Assembly: GCA_027020915.1 (NCBI GenBank)
Contig: JALUVF010000119.1
Coordinates: 1-35,540, forward strand
Reading direction: 5' to 3'
From: a bacterium
GTDB lineage: Bacteria; Thermosulfidibacterota; Thermosulfidibacteria; Thermosulfidibacterales; B14-G1
DNA length: 35,540 nucleotides
Shown: positions 1 through 8,355 of the stretch, piece after piece
Numbering within the stretch: position 1 is the first letter of the stretch
Layout: each line of letters opens with the position of its first letter
Program-made: the position numbers and the translations under genes
Notes under the pieces: model-generated
What the model was told of the DNA's origin: nothing
Seen by the model: the letters and a program-made list of their open reading frames with translations, nothing else
Database searches by the model: none

Positions 1-139
1 AACGGCAACCCTCGTAGGGACATATCTCCCACCCCCTCAGAGTGGAGAAGAGATCCAGTCCCGTGACGGTCAACCCCAGTAAAATAATGAGAAGACTAAA
101 CTTGCCTGCCCGGCCTCTTCTCCTCTCCAGCCTGTCCAT
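1..139 (-). CDS. Truncated small membrane protein, possibly VKOR-like (N-terminus only)
   Basis: This is an open frame on the minus strand running off the left edge; about 46 codons are visible. Its ATG (139-137) overlaps the TGA of the upstream methyltransferase (141-139) as ATGA, the usual sign of translational coupling, with a purine-rich stretch just before it. The visible protein has a basic N-terminus (MDRLERRRGRAGK), one hydrophobic helix (about residues 14-30) and then a Cys-Pro...Cys segment (ICPYEGC). A helix followed by paired cysteines is reminiscent of vitamin K epoxide reductase-like disulfide enzymes, but too little is present to assign a family. The gene call is fairly safe; the function is a guess. 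Confidence 0.45.
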   Translation of the reverse strand, partial: MDRLERRRGRAGKFSLLIILLGLTVTGLDLFSTLRGWEICPYEGCR

Positions 140-771
140 CACCCCTTGACCCCCACCAGGAGTTTGGAGCTCCCCGTTGGACTCCTCTCCTTGGTCACCT
201 TCTGGAAGAAGCGGGAGAAGAGGAGCTGCTCCCTGGCCACAAACCTCTCCGAATTCCAGGATCCCATGGACGCCAAGCGCACCTTGTAAAGGAACCTCAC
301 CAGGGGGTGGGCGGGCTCCTCGTGCTCCATCATGCAGAACCTCCCACCCGGCACCAGGACCCTCTTCACTTCGGCCAGGGTCCATAACTTCTCCCAGTTC
401 TTAAGTTCGTAGAAGGCATGGGAACAGATCACCACGTGAATCGTACCTTCCTTGAAGGGCAGAAAAGGAGCGCAGGCCTCCACCCACTCCAGCCCCTCAA
501 CCCCCCAAGCTTTCTCCCTGGCCTTCTTCAGCATGCCCCTGGAGAAATCCACCCCTACCACCAGCCCCGAATCTCCCACCACTTTCCTGGCCTCCAGGGC
601 CACGGAGCCCGTGCCTGTGCAGAGATCAAGCACCCTCATGCCAGGCTCCACTCCCGCTCTCTCCACCAACCATGCCCTTAGCCTCCCTGCCCTGTCCGAG
701 GAGTGGAAGGCAATGACGCCGTCGTACACCCTGGAGAAAAGATCATAGTAAAAGCGCCTGAAACGCCTCAT
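139..771 (-). CDS. Class I SAM-dependent methyltransferase (UbiE/MenG-like)
   Basis: A 210-residue Rossmann-fold methyltransferase. Motif I, VLDLCTGTGS, lies at residues 47-56, the acidic end of strand 2 is GVDFS (73-77), and the post-motif helix contains MLKKAREKA. EVKRVLVPGGR (134-144) matches the family's conserved late loop. The overall pattern resembles UbiE/MenG and other small-molecule C- or O-methyltransferases; the substrate cannot be read from the sequence. A good ribosome site (GGAGGGGAGG) precedes the ATG at 771. The gene is co-directional with the HD-GYP gene upstream (118 bases away) and coupled by ATGA to the truncated membrane gene at the left edge, so those two are probably one transcript. 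Confidence 0.8.
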   Translation of the reverse strand: MRRFRRFYYDLFSRVYDGVIAFHSSDRAGRLRAWLVERAGVEPGMRVLDLCTGTGSVALEARKVVGDSGLVVGVDFSRGMLKKAREKAWGVEGLEWVEACAPFLPFKEGTIHVVICSHAFYELKNWEKLWTLAEVKRVLVPGGRFCMMEHEEPAHPLVRFLYKVRLASMGSWNSERFVAREQLLFSRFFQKVTKERSPTGSSKLLVGVKG

Positions 772-889
772 ACAGCCCTCCCCTCCACAAGGCCTCTCCT
801 ATATCTAGCAGAAGCCCCGGGCTCTATCCAGGAGAAAATAGACCTTAAGAAGGGGCGGAAGGCCCGCGGTACCCCCCAAGGGTTCCCCT

Positions 890-2776
890 TCAACCCTCGA
901 ACTGGAACCCTTTCTCCACAAAGAGCTTCACGCAGGCGTCCACCACCTGGGGATCGTAGACAGCCCCTCTCCCCCTCTGGATCTCCTCCAGGGCAGCCTC
1001 CACCCCCAGTGCCGGGCGGTAGGGACGGTGGGAGGCCATGGCCTCCACCACATCGGCCACACCTATAACCCTGGCCTCCAAAAGGATCTCCCCGTCTTTA
1101 AGACCCAGGGGATAACCGGAGCCGTCCAGTCTCTCGTGATGCTGAAGAACTATCTTGGCCACGGGCCAGGGGAACTCGATGTCCTTCAGGATCTCGTAAC
1201 CCACCTGGGGATGGGCCTTGATGATCTCAAACTCAGTGGGAGTGAGCTCGCCGGGTTTACTCAAAAGCTCCACGGGGACGGAGAGCTTCCCCACGTCGTG
1301 AACAAGCCCAGACATGTATATGCCCTCCACCCGGTGGCCGTCGAAACCCATCTCCCACGCCAGGGCCCTGGCCAGCTGGGCCACCCTCCTCTGATGTCCC
1401 GCCGTGTAGGGGTCCCTCTTCTCAATGGCCGAGGCAAATGCCCTTATGGTGCCTTCCAGGGTCCTCTCCAGCTTGTTGAGGCTGGCTCTCAACTCCACCT
1501 CCAGGGCCTTTATGTCGCTGATGTCCACGATATTCCCCATGATGGCGGGCCTGCCCTTGTAGCGAATCTTGCCGGCCAGCATCCTGCACCAGACGATCCT
1601 TCCCTCTTTGGTCAGTCTTCTGATCTCGTACTCCCGGGGCGCCTCCCTGTCCTTCAGCCTCCTGGCCACTATGGCCTTCACCTTCTCCCTGTCCCCGGGG
1701 TAGACGAGATCCAGGTAGTGTCGCCCCAGGACCTCCTCCACCTCGTAGCCGTGGATGCGGGCAAAGCGTTCGTTCGCGAAGACGTACTTCCCATCCTGCT
1801 GGATGAAGATACCCGTCAGGGAAGCCTCCGTGAGGACCCGGTACTTCTCCTCGGACTCAATCAAGGCCTGGGTCTCCATCTCCCTCTCTATGGCCAGGGC
1901 GTAGAGGTCCACCAGCCTCTCCACGGCCTCTAAGTCCCTATCGGTATAGCCGTTGGGAGCGTTGGCCAGGGCCACCTGCCCAAGGACCCTGTCCCCCAGA
2001 ACCGCAGGAACGGCCATAAAGCACCTTATGGGCACGTGGCCTTTGGGAACCCCCCGGAAGGCAGGATGGGCCTCGGGAAGGTTGGTGTAGAAAGAGGCCC
2101 CCAGATTCAGGGCATGGCCCCACAGGCCAGGATAGCAACCATCCTTTCCCCTGGCGAAGGCCGCCTTCTTCTCCCGGGCCGCCAGGGAGCATCCCTTCAT
2201 GGCCTCCGTCACCACGATCCTCATGTCCCCTCCCGTGGCGGGATCGATCACCGAGGCAAAACCGTGGGGACTCCCCGTCAAGGCCTGGGCCTTGTCCAGG
2301 ACCACCTCGGCAATCTCCTCCACGGAAGAGGAGAGGGCCACCATAATCCTGGCGATGTCAGAGATGGAGGATTTGACCCCCAGCTCCCACCAGAGCTTCT
2401 CCTCCATCTTCTTCCGCTCTGTCACATCAATAAGGGTGCCCACAATGGCTGGGCCGCCCTCCACCTCCACCCGGCTGCCCAAGGCCTCGCAGTATATAGT
2501 CCTCCCGTCCTTGCGGACCCCCCTGAACTCGTACCGGACGTGCTCCGCACCTCCCCTGAGCCTCTGATGAATCTTGAGCCTCACCAGGTGCCTGTCCTCG
2601 GGATGGGTGAGATCCAGGGGACCCAACTTACCCACAATCTCCTCAGGGGTGTAGCCGAAGATGTGGGCCAGGGTGGGATTGACATATACAAACCTGTTGT
2701 CCTTAAAGAAGTAGATGCCTACAGGAGAGTGATCGGCTATGAACCGGAACAATCCTTCAGTCTCCATTCCCACCAA
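890..2776 (-). CDS. PAS-GAF-PAS sensor with HD-GYP phosphodiesterase domain
   Basis: A 628-residue cytoplasmic signalling protein. Domains in order: PAS about 5-125, GAF about 135-300 (with FYTNLPEAHPAF and GYTDRDLEAVE), PAS about 308-425, a short coiled linker (425-445), and HD-GYP about 445-615. The HD-GYP metal and signature residues are intact: HD at 493-494, HHE at 546-548 and GYP at 554-556. HD-GYP domains hydrolyse cyclic di-GMP, so this is probably a ligand-responsive c-di-GMP degrader. There is no GGDEF or membrane helix. The start is uncertain: TTG (2776), GTG (2773) and ATG (2767) lie in frame. The GGGGGGTGA ribosome site is best spaced for TTG or GTG. The signal sensed is unknown. 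Confidence 0.9.
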   Translation of the reverse strand: MVGMETEGLFRFIADHSPVGIYFFKDNRFVYVNPTLAHIFGYTPEEIVGKLGPLDLTHPEDRHLVRLKIHQRLRGGAEHVRYEFRGVRKDGRTIYCEALGSRVEVEGGPAIVGTLIDVTERKKMEEKLWWELGVKSSISDIARIMVALSSSVEEIAEVVLDKAQALTGSPHGFASVIDPATGGDMRIVVTEAMKGCSLAAREKKAAFARGKDGCYPGLWGHALNLGASFYTNLPEAHPAFRGVPKGHVPIRCFMAVPAVLGDRVLGQVALANAPNGYTDRDLEAVERLVDLYALAIEREMETQALIESEEKYRVLTEASLTGIFIQQDGKYVFANERFARIHGYEVEEVLGRHYLDLVYPGDREKVKAIVARRLKDREAPREYEIRRLTKEGRIVWCRMLAGKIRYKGRPAIMGNIVDISDIKALEVELRASLNKLERTLEGTIRAFASAIEKRDPYTAGHQRRVAQLARALAWEMGFDGHRVEGIYMSGLVHDVGKLSVPVELLSKPGELTPTEFEIIKAHPQVGYEILKDIEFPWPVAKIVLQHHERLDGSGYPLGLKDGEILLEARVIGVADVVEAMASHRPYRPALGVEAALEEIQRGRGAVYDPQVVDACVKLFVEKGFQFEG

Positions 2777-3164
2777 TCTTCACCCCCCATCCTTCCTATA
2801 GAGTCAGTAGAGTTTCTCCTCCACCCTGCTACACAATTTTGTACATGCCAAAGGGGATCTAAAGCCCCTTTTAATCGTAAAATTTCCCCATTAAAGTCAC
2901 AAAGTCAAGGAAATTTATTCGGAGGGCATCACAATTTGAAGATTATTCCCTAGCAGATTTCCTGAGCCAGGTTCCCAACGGTCAGGCCATGGAATCATCT
3001 GGACTTCCCCTTCCTCACGACAAAAAGTCCTTGATTATCGACGGGGCACTGATGCCAAAGGGAGGTTTTGGGGAGAAGTCCTCATGGAATTACCCCTTGG
3101 CCTCTCTCCCTCTCCTGTGCTAACCTCCCCTCTCCGTAAAAAACGCTGTAAAAGGGAGCTGGTC
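2777..3164. other. 388-base divergent intergenic region
   Basis: This stretch separates the minus-strand HD-GYP gene from gltX. It is visibly more AT-rich than its surroundings between about 2830 and 2960. I see one small hairpin, AAAGGGG (2850-2856) pairing with CCCCTTT (2865-2871) across an 8-base loop, followed by TTAATC. On the plus strand it looks like a weak terminator, but no gene precedes it. On the minus strand it would sit in the HD-GYP 5' leader. No convincing gene, riboswitch core or consensus promoter was found here. In-frame codons 3084-3164 ahead of gltX are treated as non-coding (see gltX). Confidence 0.5.
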
Positions 3165-4598
3165 ATGGTGAGAGTGAGGTTTGCCCCCAGTCCCACGGGT
3201 TACCTCCACCTGGGTGGAGCCAGAACGGCCATTTTTAACTGGCTCTTCGCCCGGCACCACGGGGGCAGGTTCATCCTGCGGATAGAGGACACCGACAGGA
3301 GCAGGTCCACCCAAGAGTCCATCCAGGAAATCCTGGAAGCCATGAGATGGCTGGGGCTGGACTGGGACGAGGGACCCTACCGGCAGACGGAGCGCATGGA
3401 GATCTACAGGAGAGAAGTCCAGAAGCTCCTGGAAGAGGGAAAGGCTTACTACTGCTACTGCACCCCTGAGGAGCTGGAGGAGAGGAGGAAGAAAGCCCTG
3501 GAAGAGGGACGCATGCCCAAATACGACGGGCGATGCAGGGAGAGGAGAGGGCCCAGGGAAGGGGTGAATCCCGTTGTTCGTCTAAAGGTGGATCAGGAAG
3601 GGGAGACGGTCATTCAAGACCTCATCAAGGGAGAAGTGGTCTATCCCAACTCCCAGCTGGACGACTTCATCCTCCTCCGCTCCGACGGCACCCCCACCTA
3701 CAACTTCGTGGTTGTGGTGGACGACGCCCTCATGGGCATCACCCACGTCATCCGGGGAGACGACCACCTCAACAACACCCCCAAGCAGATCCAGCTGTAT
3801 CGTGCCCTGGGCTACGAACCTCCCCGGTTCGCCCACGTGCCCATGATCCTGGGGCCCGACAGGGCCCGCCTGAGCAAGCGCCACGGTGCCACCTCGGTCC
3901 TGGCATACAGGGAGGATGGCTACCTTCCAGAGGCCCTCTTCAATTTCCTGGTGAGGCTGGGTTGGTCCCACGGAGACCAGGAGATCTTCTCCAGGGAAGA
4001 GCTCATCCGGTACTTCTCCCTGGAGCATGTGGGCAAGTCCCCTGCCGTTTACAACCCAGACAAGCTCCTGTGGCTCAACGCCCACTACATCAAGACGGGG
4101 GATACTCAGCGCCTGGCCCGCCTCCTCACCCCTTTCCTATCCAAGGAAGGGCTCATCCAAGAAGGGGAAGAACCGGACCCGGACTGGCTATGTAGGGTGG
4201 TGGAGACCCTCAAAGAGAGGGCCAGGACCCTGAAAGAGATGGCCCAGATGGCCGCCTTCTATTTCAGGGAACCCCAGGGGTACGACCCCAAAGGAGAGAA
4301 AAAGTTCCTTAAGCCCCAGGTACTTCCCTATCTGGAGGGCCTGGTCCAGGAGTTGGAAGCCCTGGAGGACTTCAGCGAAGGGGAGATAGAGGAGGCCTTC
4401 AACCGGGTGATAGCGCGATTCAACATAAAATTGAAACACCTGGCCCAGCCCTGCAGGGTAGCCCTCACGGGTAAGACGGTGAGTCCCGGCATATACGAAA
4501 TCATATCCGTAATGGGAAAGGAGAAGGCCCTTTCCCGGCTTAAAAAGGCCATCCAGCACGTGAGAAAAAAGGAGAGGAGTGAGGCACTTTCCCATTGA
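3165..4598 (+). CDS. gltX: Glutamyl-tRNA synthetase
   Basis: Charges tRNA-Glu (and possibly tRNA-Gln) with glutamate in the cytoplasm. The 477-residue protein has the class I HIGH-type motif in [16 protein letters not shown] (6-21), the family segment [13 protein letters not shown] (36-48), the pocket motif [14 protein letters not shown] (195-208) and the KMSKS equivalent LSKRHG (236-241). [13 protein letters not shown] (97-109) is also typical. The frame is open upstream to 3084, but ATG 3165 is chosen because GGGAG lies about 5 bases before it and [12 protein letters not shown] is the canonical N-terminus. Length is normal. It precedes the ArsR-type gene by about 60 bases with no obvious terminator, so read-through is possible. 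Confidence 0.95.
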   Translation: MVRVRFAPSPTGYLHLGGARTAIFNWLFARHHGGRFILRIEDTDRSRSTQESIQEILEAMRWLGLDWDEGPYRQTERMEIYRREVQKLLEEGKAYYCYCTPEELEERRKKALEEGRMPKYDGRCRERRGPREGVNPVVRLKVDQEGETVIQDLIKGEVVYPNSQLDDFILLRSDGTPTYNFVVVVDDALMGITHVIRGDDHLNNTPKQIQLYRALGYEPPRFAHVPMILGPDRARLSKRHGATSVLAYREDGYLPEALFNFLVRLGWSHGDQEIFSREELIRYFSLEHVGKSPAVYNPDKLLWLNAHYIKTGDTQRLARLLTPFLSKEGLIQEGEEPDPDWLCRVVETLKERARTLKEMAQMAAFYFREPQGYDPKGEKKFLKPQVLPYLEGLVQELEALEDFSEGEIEEAFNRVIARFNIKLKHLAQPCRVALTGKTVSPGIYEIISVMGKEKALSRLKKAIQHVRKKERSEALSH

Positions 4599-4657
4599 TT
4601 TTTAAAAGATGGTTATGATATGAGTTACTGCAAAACAGTTTGACGGAGCGGCGTTTC

Positions 4658-4981
4658 ATGACAGATCAGTGCAAAATATCTGAAGCCTTTGTGAAGATAA
4701 ACGAAGAAGATCTGGCCCTGGTGGAGATATTCAACGCCCTGGGCAACGAGATCAGGCTGGAAATCGTCAAGATGCTGGTGGAGAACGAAGGGCTCTTCTG
4801 CTCCGATATAGTGAACAAGCTCCACCTCAGCCAGCCGGCCATATCCCACCATCTCAAGGAGCTCAGGAGATCCAAGGTGATCGTATACCGGAAAGAGGGC
4901 TCCCTGGTCTTTTATGAAGTGAACAAAGAGTACCTGCGCTCTGTCCTCGGCCGATTCATGAGTATGTTGGGGATATCTTGA
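4658..4981 (+). CDS. ArsR-family winged-helix repressor
   Basis: A 107-residue one-domain DNA-binding protein. EIFNALGNEIRLEIVKMLVE is the typical ArsR N-terminal helix, and LHLSQPAISHHLKELRRSKVI contains the recognition helix and start of the wing (VYRKEGSLVFYEV). The metal-binding ELCVCDL motif of ArsR/SmtB sensors is replaced by GLFCSDIV, with a single Cys, so classical metal sensing is doubtful. An in-frame TTG at 4640 exists, but ATG 4658, preceded by GGAG at 4645-4648, is the better start. It lies immediately upstream of the acyl-CoA cluster, whose promoter carries an 18-base palindrome, so it is inferred to be the local regulator, responding to an unknown, perhaps CoA-linked, ligand. 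Confidence 0.88.
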   Translation: MTDQCKISEAFVKINEEDLALVEIFNALGNEIRLEIVKMLVENEGLFCSDIVNKLHLSQPAISHHLKELRRSKVIVYRKEGSLVFYEVNKEYLRSVLGRFMSMLGIS

Positions 4982-5110
4982 AGGACCCCTCCAGCCCCCT
5001 CTTTCAGGTCCACCGAGAAAGGCGAAGAGAAAAAACCTCTCCAGAAGGGTCTCTAGAGCCCTGGAGTGGTAACTAAAAACCAATTCAAAGTCGTAACCAT
5101 TCGCTTCATT

Positions 5111-5157
5111 TATTTAAAATTTTAAATATTGACATTACCTTTTTGAAAGGGTAAACC
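5111..5157 (+). promoter_or_regulatory. Promoter with perfect 18-base palindromic operator for the acyl-CoA cluster
   Basis: TATTTAAAATTTTAAATA (5111-5128) is a perfect inverted repeat. It abuts a consensus -35, TTGACA (5129-5134). A weak -10, TAAACC, lies 17 bases further at 5152-5157. The arrangement places a dimeric regulator site against the -35, as expected for repression. The ArsR-family gene ending at 4981 is the natural candidate to bind it. The -10 is poor, so the exact start of transcription is uncertain. Confidence 0.6.
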
Positions 5158-5204
5158 CAAAACGGGGTCTACTAAAGCAGAACACTACACTACGGAGGTG
5201 AGAA

Positions 5205-6353
5205 ATGGATTTTAGGCTTAGTGAAAGAGAGGAACTACTAAGAAAGTCCATTGCTGAGTTTGCTCAGAGAGAGGTTGCTCCTCTAGTTGAAGAAATGGAG
5301 AAAACGGGAGAATTCCCCAGACCCCTTATCAAGAAGATGGGGGACATAGGCCTCCTGGGCCTGGTCACCTCCCCCCAATACGGTGGCAACGGCATGGGCT
5401 TCCTGGCCAGGGCCATCGCCATCGAAGAGATCTCCAAGGTATCGGCGGCCGTGGGCATCGCCCTCCAGGTCCACCACATGGCCTGCTGGCCCATTGAGAC
5501 ATGGGGTACGGAAGAGCAGAAGAAGAAGTACCTCCCCCGCCTGGCCAAGGGTGAAACCCTGGGTGTATGCTCCATCACCGAGCCCAGCGGCGGTTCCGAC
5601 GTCTTCGGCATGCAGACTACGGCCAGGGAAGAGGGGGACTACTGGGTCATCAATGGCAGGAAGTGCTTTGCCACCAACTCCCACGTGTCGGATATCATGG
5701 TCATCGTTGCCAGGACCGGGGAGGATGCCAAGGGCAGGCCTGCCTTCAGCGCCTTCATAGTGGAGTCCTCCTTTGAAGGCTTCTCCCTGGGCAGGGAAGA
5801 GAACAAGATGGGCTTCAGGGGCGCCTTCAGCGGCGAGCTGGTCTTCCAGGACTGCAAGGTGCCCAAGGAGAACCTCCTGGGCAAGGTGGGTGAGGGCCTC
5901 AAGATCGCCCTGGCCACGGTGAACAGGGTGGGAAGGCCGGGCATGGCCTCCATTGGTGTGGGGCTCTGCTACGCTTCCCTGGAGGAGGCCGCCAAGTTCG
6001 CCAGGGAAAGGGTCCTCTACGGTAAGCCCATCTCCAACCTCCAGGCCATCCAGTTCCTCCTGGCCGACATCTATGCCCTGGCCGAGGCCGCCCGCCTCCT
6101 CAACTACCGGGCCAACTGGATGATGGACCAGGGCCTCCCCTGTGACACGGAGATGACCCTGGCCAAGTACGTGGCCACGGAGAACGCCTTCCAGTGCGCC
6201 AGAATGGCCTGCGACATCCACGGCGGATACTCCTGCATCCTGGAATACCCCGTCCAGAGGTACCTGAGGGATGCCTGGGTATCCATTCCTTCGGGAGGCA
6301 CCTCCCAGGTGGCCAAGGTGGTCCTGGGACGCCACGCAGTGAAGAACTTCTGA
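5205..6353 (+). CDS. Acyl-CoA dehydrogenase homologue lacking the usual catalytic Glu
   Basis: A 382-residue FAD-dependent acyl-CoA dehydrogenase fold with the standard domain order. CSITEPSGGSDVFG (122-135) is the FAD/substrate motif, KMGFRGAFSGELVFQDCKVP (201-220) the middle sheet, RVLYGKPI (269-276) the FAD contact, and DIHGGYSCILEYPVQRYLRDA (337-357) the last signature. The catalytic base normally sits in the motif Y-E-G-T; here it reads IPSGGTSQVAK (361-371), so Glu is replaced by Gly364. The alternative base position of isovaleryl-CoA dehydrogenase, in the helix around 235-250, shows no Glu either. The protein may be an acyl-CoA reductase, or may catalyse C-S or C-X cleavage like the desulfinases of this fold. 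GGAGG precedes the ATG. etfB follows after 16 bases and is the likely electron partner. Confidence 0.85.
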   Translation: MDFRLSEREELLRKSIAEFAQREVAPLVEEMEKTGEFPRPLIKKMGDIGLLGLVTSPQYGGNGMGFLARAIAIEEISKVSAAVGIALQVHHMACWPIETWGTEEQKKKYLPRLAKGETLGVCSITEPSGGSDVFGMQTTAREEGDYWVINGRKCFATNSHVSDIMVIVARTGEDAKGRPAFSAFIVESSFEGFSLGREENKMGFRGAFSGELVFQDCKVPKENLLGKVGEGLKIALATVNRVGRPGMASIGVGLCYASLEEAAKFARERVLYGKPISNLQAIQFLLADIYALAEAARLLNYRANWMMDQGLPCDTEMTLAKYVATENAFQCARMACDIHGGYSCILEYPVQRYLRDAWVSIPSGGTSQVAKVVLGRHAVKNF

Positions 6354-6369
6354 AGGGGAAGGGGACACC

Positions 6370-7170
6370 ATGCCGGAAGCGGTAGTCTGCGTTAAACCCA
6401 TCCCCGATCCCAAACACTGGGATCGCCTCTCCCTGGACCCCAAGACGGGGGTCCTGAGAAGGGAGGGCATACCCACCGTCATCAATCCCCTGGACAAACA
6501 CGCCCTGGAAGTGGCCCTCCAGCTCAAAGACAACTTCGGCTGGGAAGTCACAGTGGTGAGCATGGCCCCTCCCGAGACTACCCAGACCCTGAAAGAGGCC
6601 CTGGCCATGGGTGCAGACAGGGCTTACCTGGCCAGCGACCGCCTCCTGGCAGGAGCCGATACACTGGCCACGGCCTACACCCTGGCAGGGCTCATCAAGA
6701 AGAAGGCCCCCAACTTCCAGATGGTCCTGTGCGGTAACATGAGCCTGGACGGTTCCACCTCCCAGGTGGCCCCCCAGATAGCCCACTATCTGGGGGTGCC
6801 CCACATCACCCACGTGAGCAAGGTGGAAACGGAGGACGGCTCCAAGTTCCGGGTGACCATGGACCTGAAGCTGGCCCAGCTGGTCCTGGAGCACCAGGGG
6901 CCCATGGTTCTGGCCGTCACCAAAGAGGTGAACCTCCCCAGGCTGGTGAACATAATGGGTATTCTGGCCGCCGAAAGTAAGCCCCTGGAAGTCCTCTCCG
7001 CCGCCGATCTGGAGCTGGATCCATCCAGAATTGGACAGGAAGGGTCTCCCACCAGGGTCCGCAACCTCTTCATGCCCGAGATCAAGCGCAGAAGAGAGAT
7101 CCTGAAAGGTGAACCCGAGGAGGTGGCAGAGGAACTTGTGAACCGCCTCCACCAGGCTGGCATGCTTTAA
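6370..7170 (+). CDS. etfB: Electron transfer flavoprotein beta subunit
   Basis: The 266-residue protein begins with the typical AVVCVKPIPDP and continues with NPLDKHALEVALQLKD, VVSMAPPETTQTLKEALAMGADRAYL and CGNMSLDGSTSQVAPQIAHYLGVP, all hallmarks of ETF-beta nucleotide-binding domains. The recognition-loop region LPRLVNIMGILAAESKPLEV, which docks on acyl-CoA dehydrogenases, is present. It pairs with the EtfA encoded next to shuttle electrons between the acyl-CoA enzyme and another donor or acceptor. Whether the pair is bifurcating cannot be decided by eye. It starts 16 bases after the dehydrogenase gene with GGGGAAGGGG upstream. Confidence 0.93.
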   Translation: MPEAVVCVKPIPDPKHWDRLSLDPKTGVLRREGIPTVINPLDKHALEVALQLKDNFGWEVTVVSMAPPETTQTLKEALAMGADRAYLASDRLLAGADTLATAYTLAGLIKKKAPNFQMVLCGNMSLDGSTSQVAPQIAHYLGVPHITHVSKVETEDGSKFRVTMDLKLAQLVLEHQGPMVLAVTKEVNLPRLVNIMGILAAESKPLEVLSAADLELDPSRIGQEGSPTRVRNLFMPEIKRRREILKGEPEEVAEELVNRLHQAGML

Positions 7171-7181
7171 AGGAGGACATC

Positions 7182-8180
7182 ATGAACGACTACAGGGGAT
7201 TCTGGGTATTCGTAGAGCAACTCCAGGGGCGCTTCTCCGACGTGGGACTGGAGCTCCTGGGCAAGGCCCGGGAACTGGCCGATGCCACCAACACCTACGT
7301 GGGGGCCCTCCTTCTGGGAGACTTCTCAGAAGACAAGGCCAGGGAACTCATCGGCTATGGTGCCGACAAGGTGTACCTCTTCTCCCATGAAGAACTGGCC
7401 ACATATCACAGCCTAGCCTACACTAAGCTCATCTGTCAGGCGGTGATCCAGGAAAAACCCGAGGCCCTCTTCATGGGAGCCACCCCTCTGGGAGCCGACC
7501 TGGCACCTCGGGTGGCAGCCCAGCTGGAAACCGGGTTATCGGCCCACTGCGTAGACCTCAGGCTCGGGGAAGACAGGATCCTGGAACAGATCGTCCCGGG
7601 ATTCGGGGGCACCATGATGGCCGTCATCATATGCCCTGAAAAGAGACCCCAGATGGCCACCGTAATGCCCGGAGTCTTCTCCAAACTGGAGCCCCAGAAT
7701 CGCCAGGGAGAGGTGGTCTCCATGGCGGTTGAGCTCACCGAAGAAGACCTGAAACCCCGGGTGGTGAAGTTCAAGGCCAAAGAACAAAAAACCGTGGCCC
7801 TGGAAGGGGCCAGCGTAGTGGTGTGCGGCGGCTACGGCATGGGAAGCAAGGAGAACTGGCAGCTCCTGGAAGAGCTGGCCAAGATCCTGGGCGGGGCTGT
7901 AGGAGCCACCCGTCCTGCCGTGGACGAAGGATGGGCGCCAGAAGAGGTGATGATCGGCCAGAGCGGCAAGATCGTCCATCCCAAACTCTACATCGGCGCC
8001 GGTATATCCGGAGTGATGCACCACGTAGTTGGGATCCAGGACTCGGAGATCATCGTGGTCATCAACAAGGATCCCCATGCCCCCTTCTTCGAAGTGTGCG
8101 ACTTCGGCGTGGTGGGAGACGCCACAAAGGTCCTGCCAGCCCTCATAGAAAAGTTGAAGGAGCGACTTCAGGTAGACTGA
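7182..8180 (+). CDS. etfA: Electron transfer flavoprotein alpha subunit
   Basis: The 332-residue protein has an N-terminal ETF domain (about 5-190) and the C-terminal FAD-binding domain. The latter carries GGYGMGSKENW, VGATRPAVDEGWAPEEVMIGQSGK, VHPKLYIGAGISGVMHH and INKDPHAPFFEVCDFGVVGD, the standard FAD signature of the family. It forms the heterodimer with the adjacent EtfB. It starts 11 bases after etfB with GGAGG 7 bases before the ATG, so the two are one translational unit. After its stop comes a 175-base gap with a hairpin before the next gene of the cluster. Confidence 0.94.
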   Translation: MNDYRGFWVFVEQLQGRFSDVGLELLGKARELADATNTYVGALLLGDFSEDKARELIGYGADKVYLFSHEELATYHSLAYTKLICQAVIQEKPEALFMGATPLGADLAPRVAAQLETGLSAHCVDLRLGEDRILEQIVPGFGGTMMAVIICPEKRPQMATVMPGVFSKLEPQNRQGEVVSMAVELTEEDLKPRVVKFKAKEQKTVALEGASVVVCGGYGMGSKENWQLLEELAKILGGAVGATRPAVDEGWAPEEVMIGQSGKIVHPKLYIGAGISGVMHHVVGIQDSEIIVVINKDPHAPFFEVCDFGVVGDATKVLPALIEKLKERLQVD

Positions 8181-8187
8181 TTCCCAA

Positions 8188-8209
8188 GGGGGAGGTCCGC
8201 CCCTCCCCC
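8188..8209 (+). terminator. Intra-operon hairpin after etfA
   Basis: GGGGGAGG (8188-8195) pairs perfectly with CCTCCCCC (8202-8209) around a 6-base loop. It is followed by a mixed C/T run, not a clean U-tract, so it may be a leaky terminator or an mRNA-stabilising structure that sets the ratio between the dehydrogenase/ETF genes and the downstream AbfD-like gene. The remaining 146 bases up to 8356 show another small stem (CCCCT/AGGGG near 8270-8282) but no clear promoter. Confidence 0.45.
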
Positions 8210-8355
8210 GCCTCCCTCTTTCCCCGGGCTGAAGGGAGAAGATGAAGGCACAGATCGACAGAGATAGAACCCCTTCCAGGGGACGCAACAAAATTAAGGA
8301 GCCAGGATGAAGGCGGAGGATTCCGTGAGAATAAAACAACAAAAGGAGGAACGCC

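Noticed and set aside
2777..2960. Possible c-di-GMP riboswitch upstream of the HD-GYP gene
   Set aside because: A hairpin and AT-rich leader are present, but I could not find the conserved GEMM core or a class II c-di-GMP aptamer pattern.
5283..6608. Long minus-strand open frame (441 codons) opposite the acyl-CoA dehydrogenase and etfB genes
   Set aside because: It has no family features and lies antisense to strongly recognisable genes. It arises because GC-rich codons leave few stops on the opposite strand.
8242..8310. 22-codon frame with ATG between etfA and the AbfD-like gene
   Set aside because: No good ribosome site, no recognisable sequence, and it ends inside the leader of the next gene; more likely chance.
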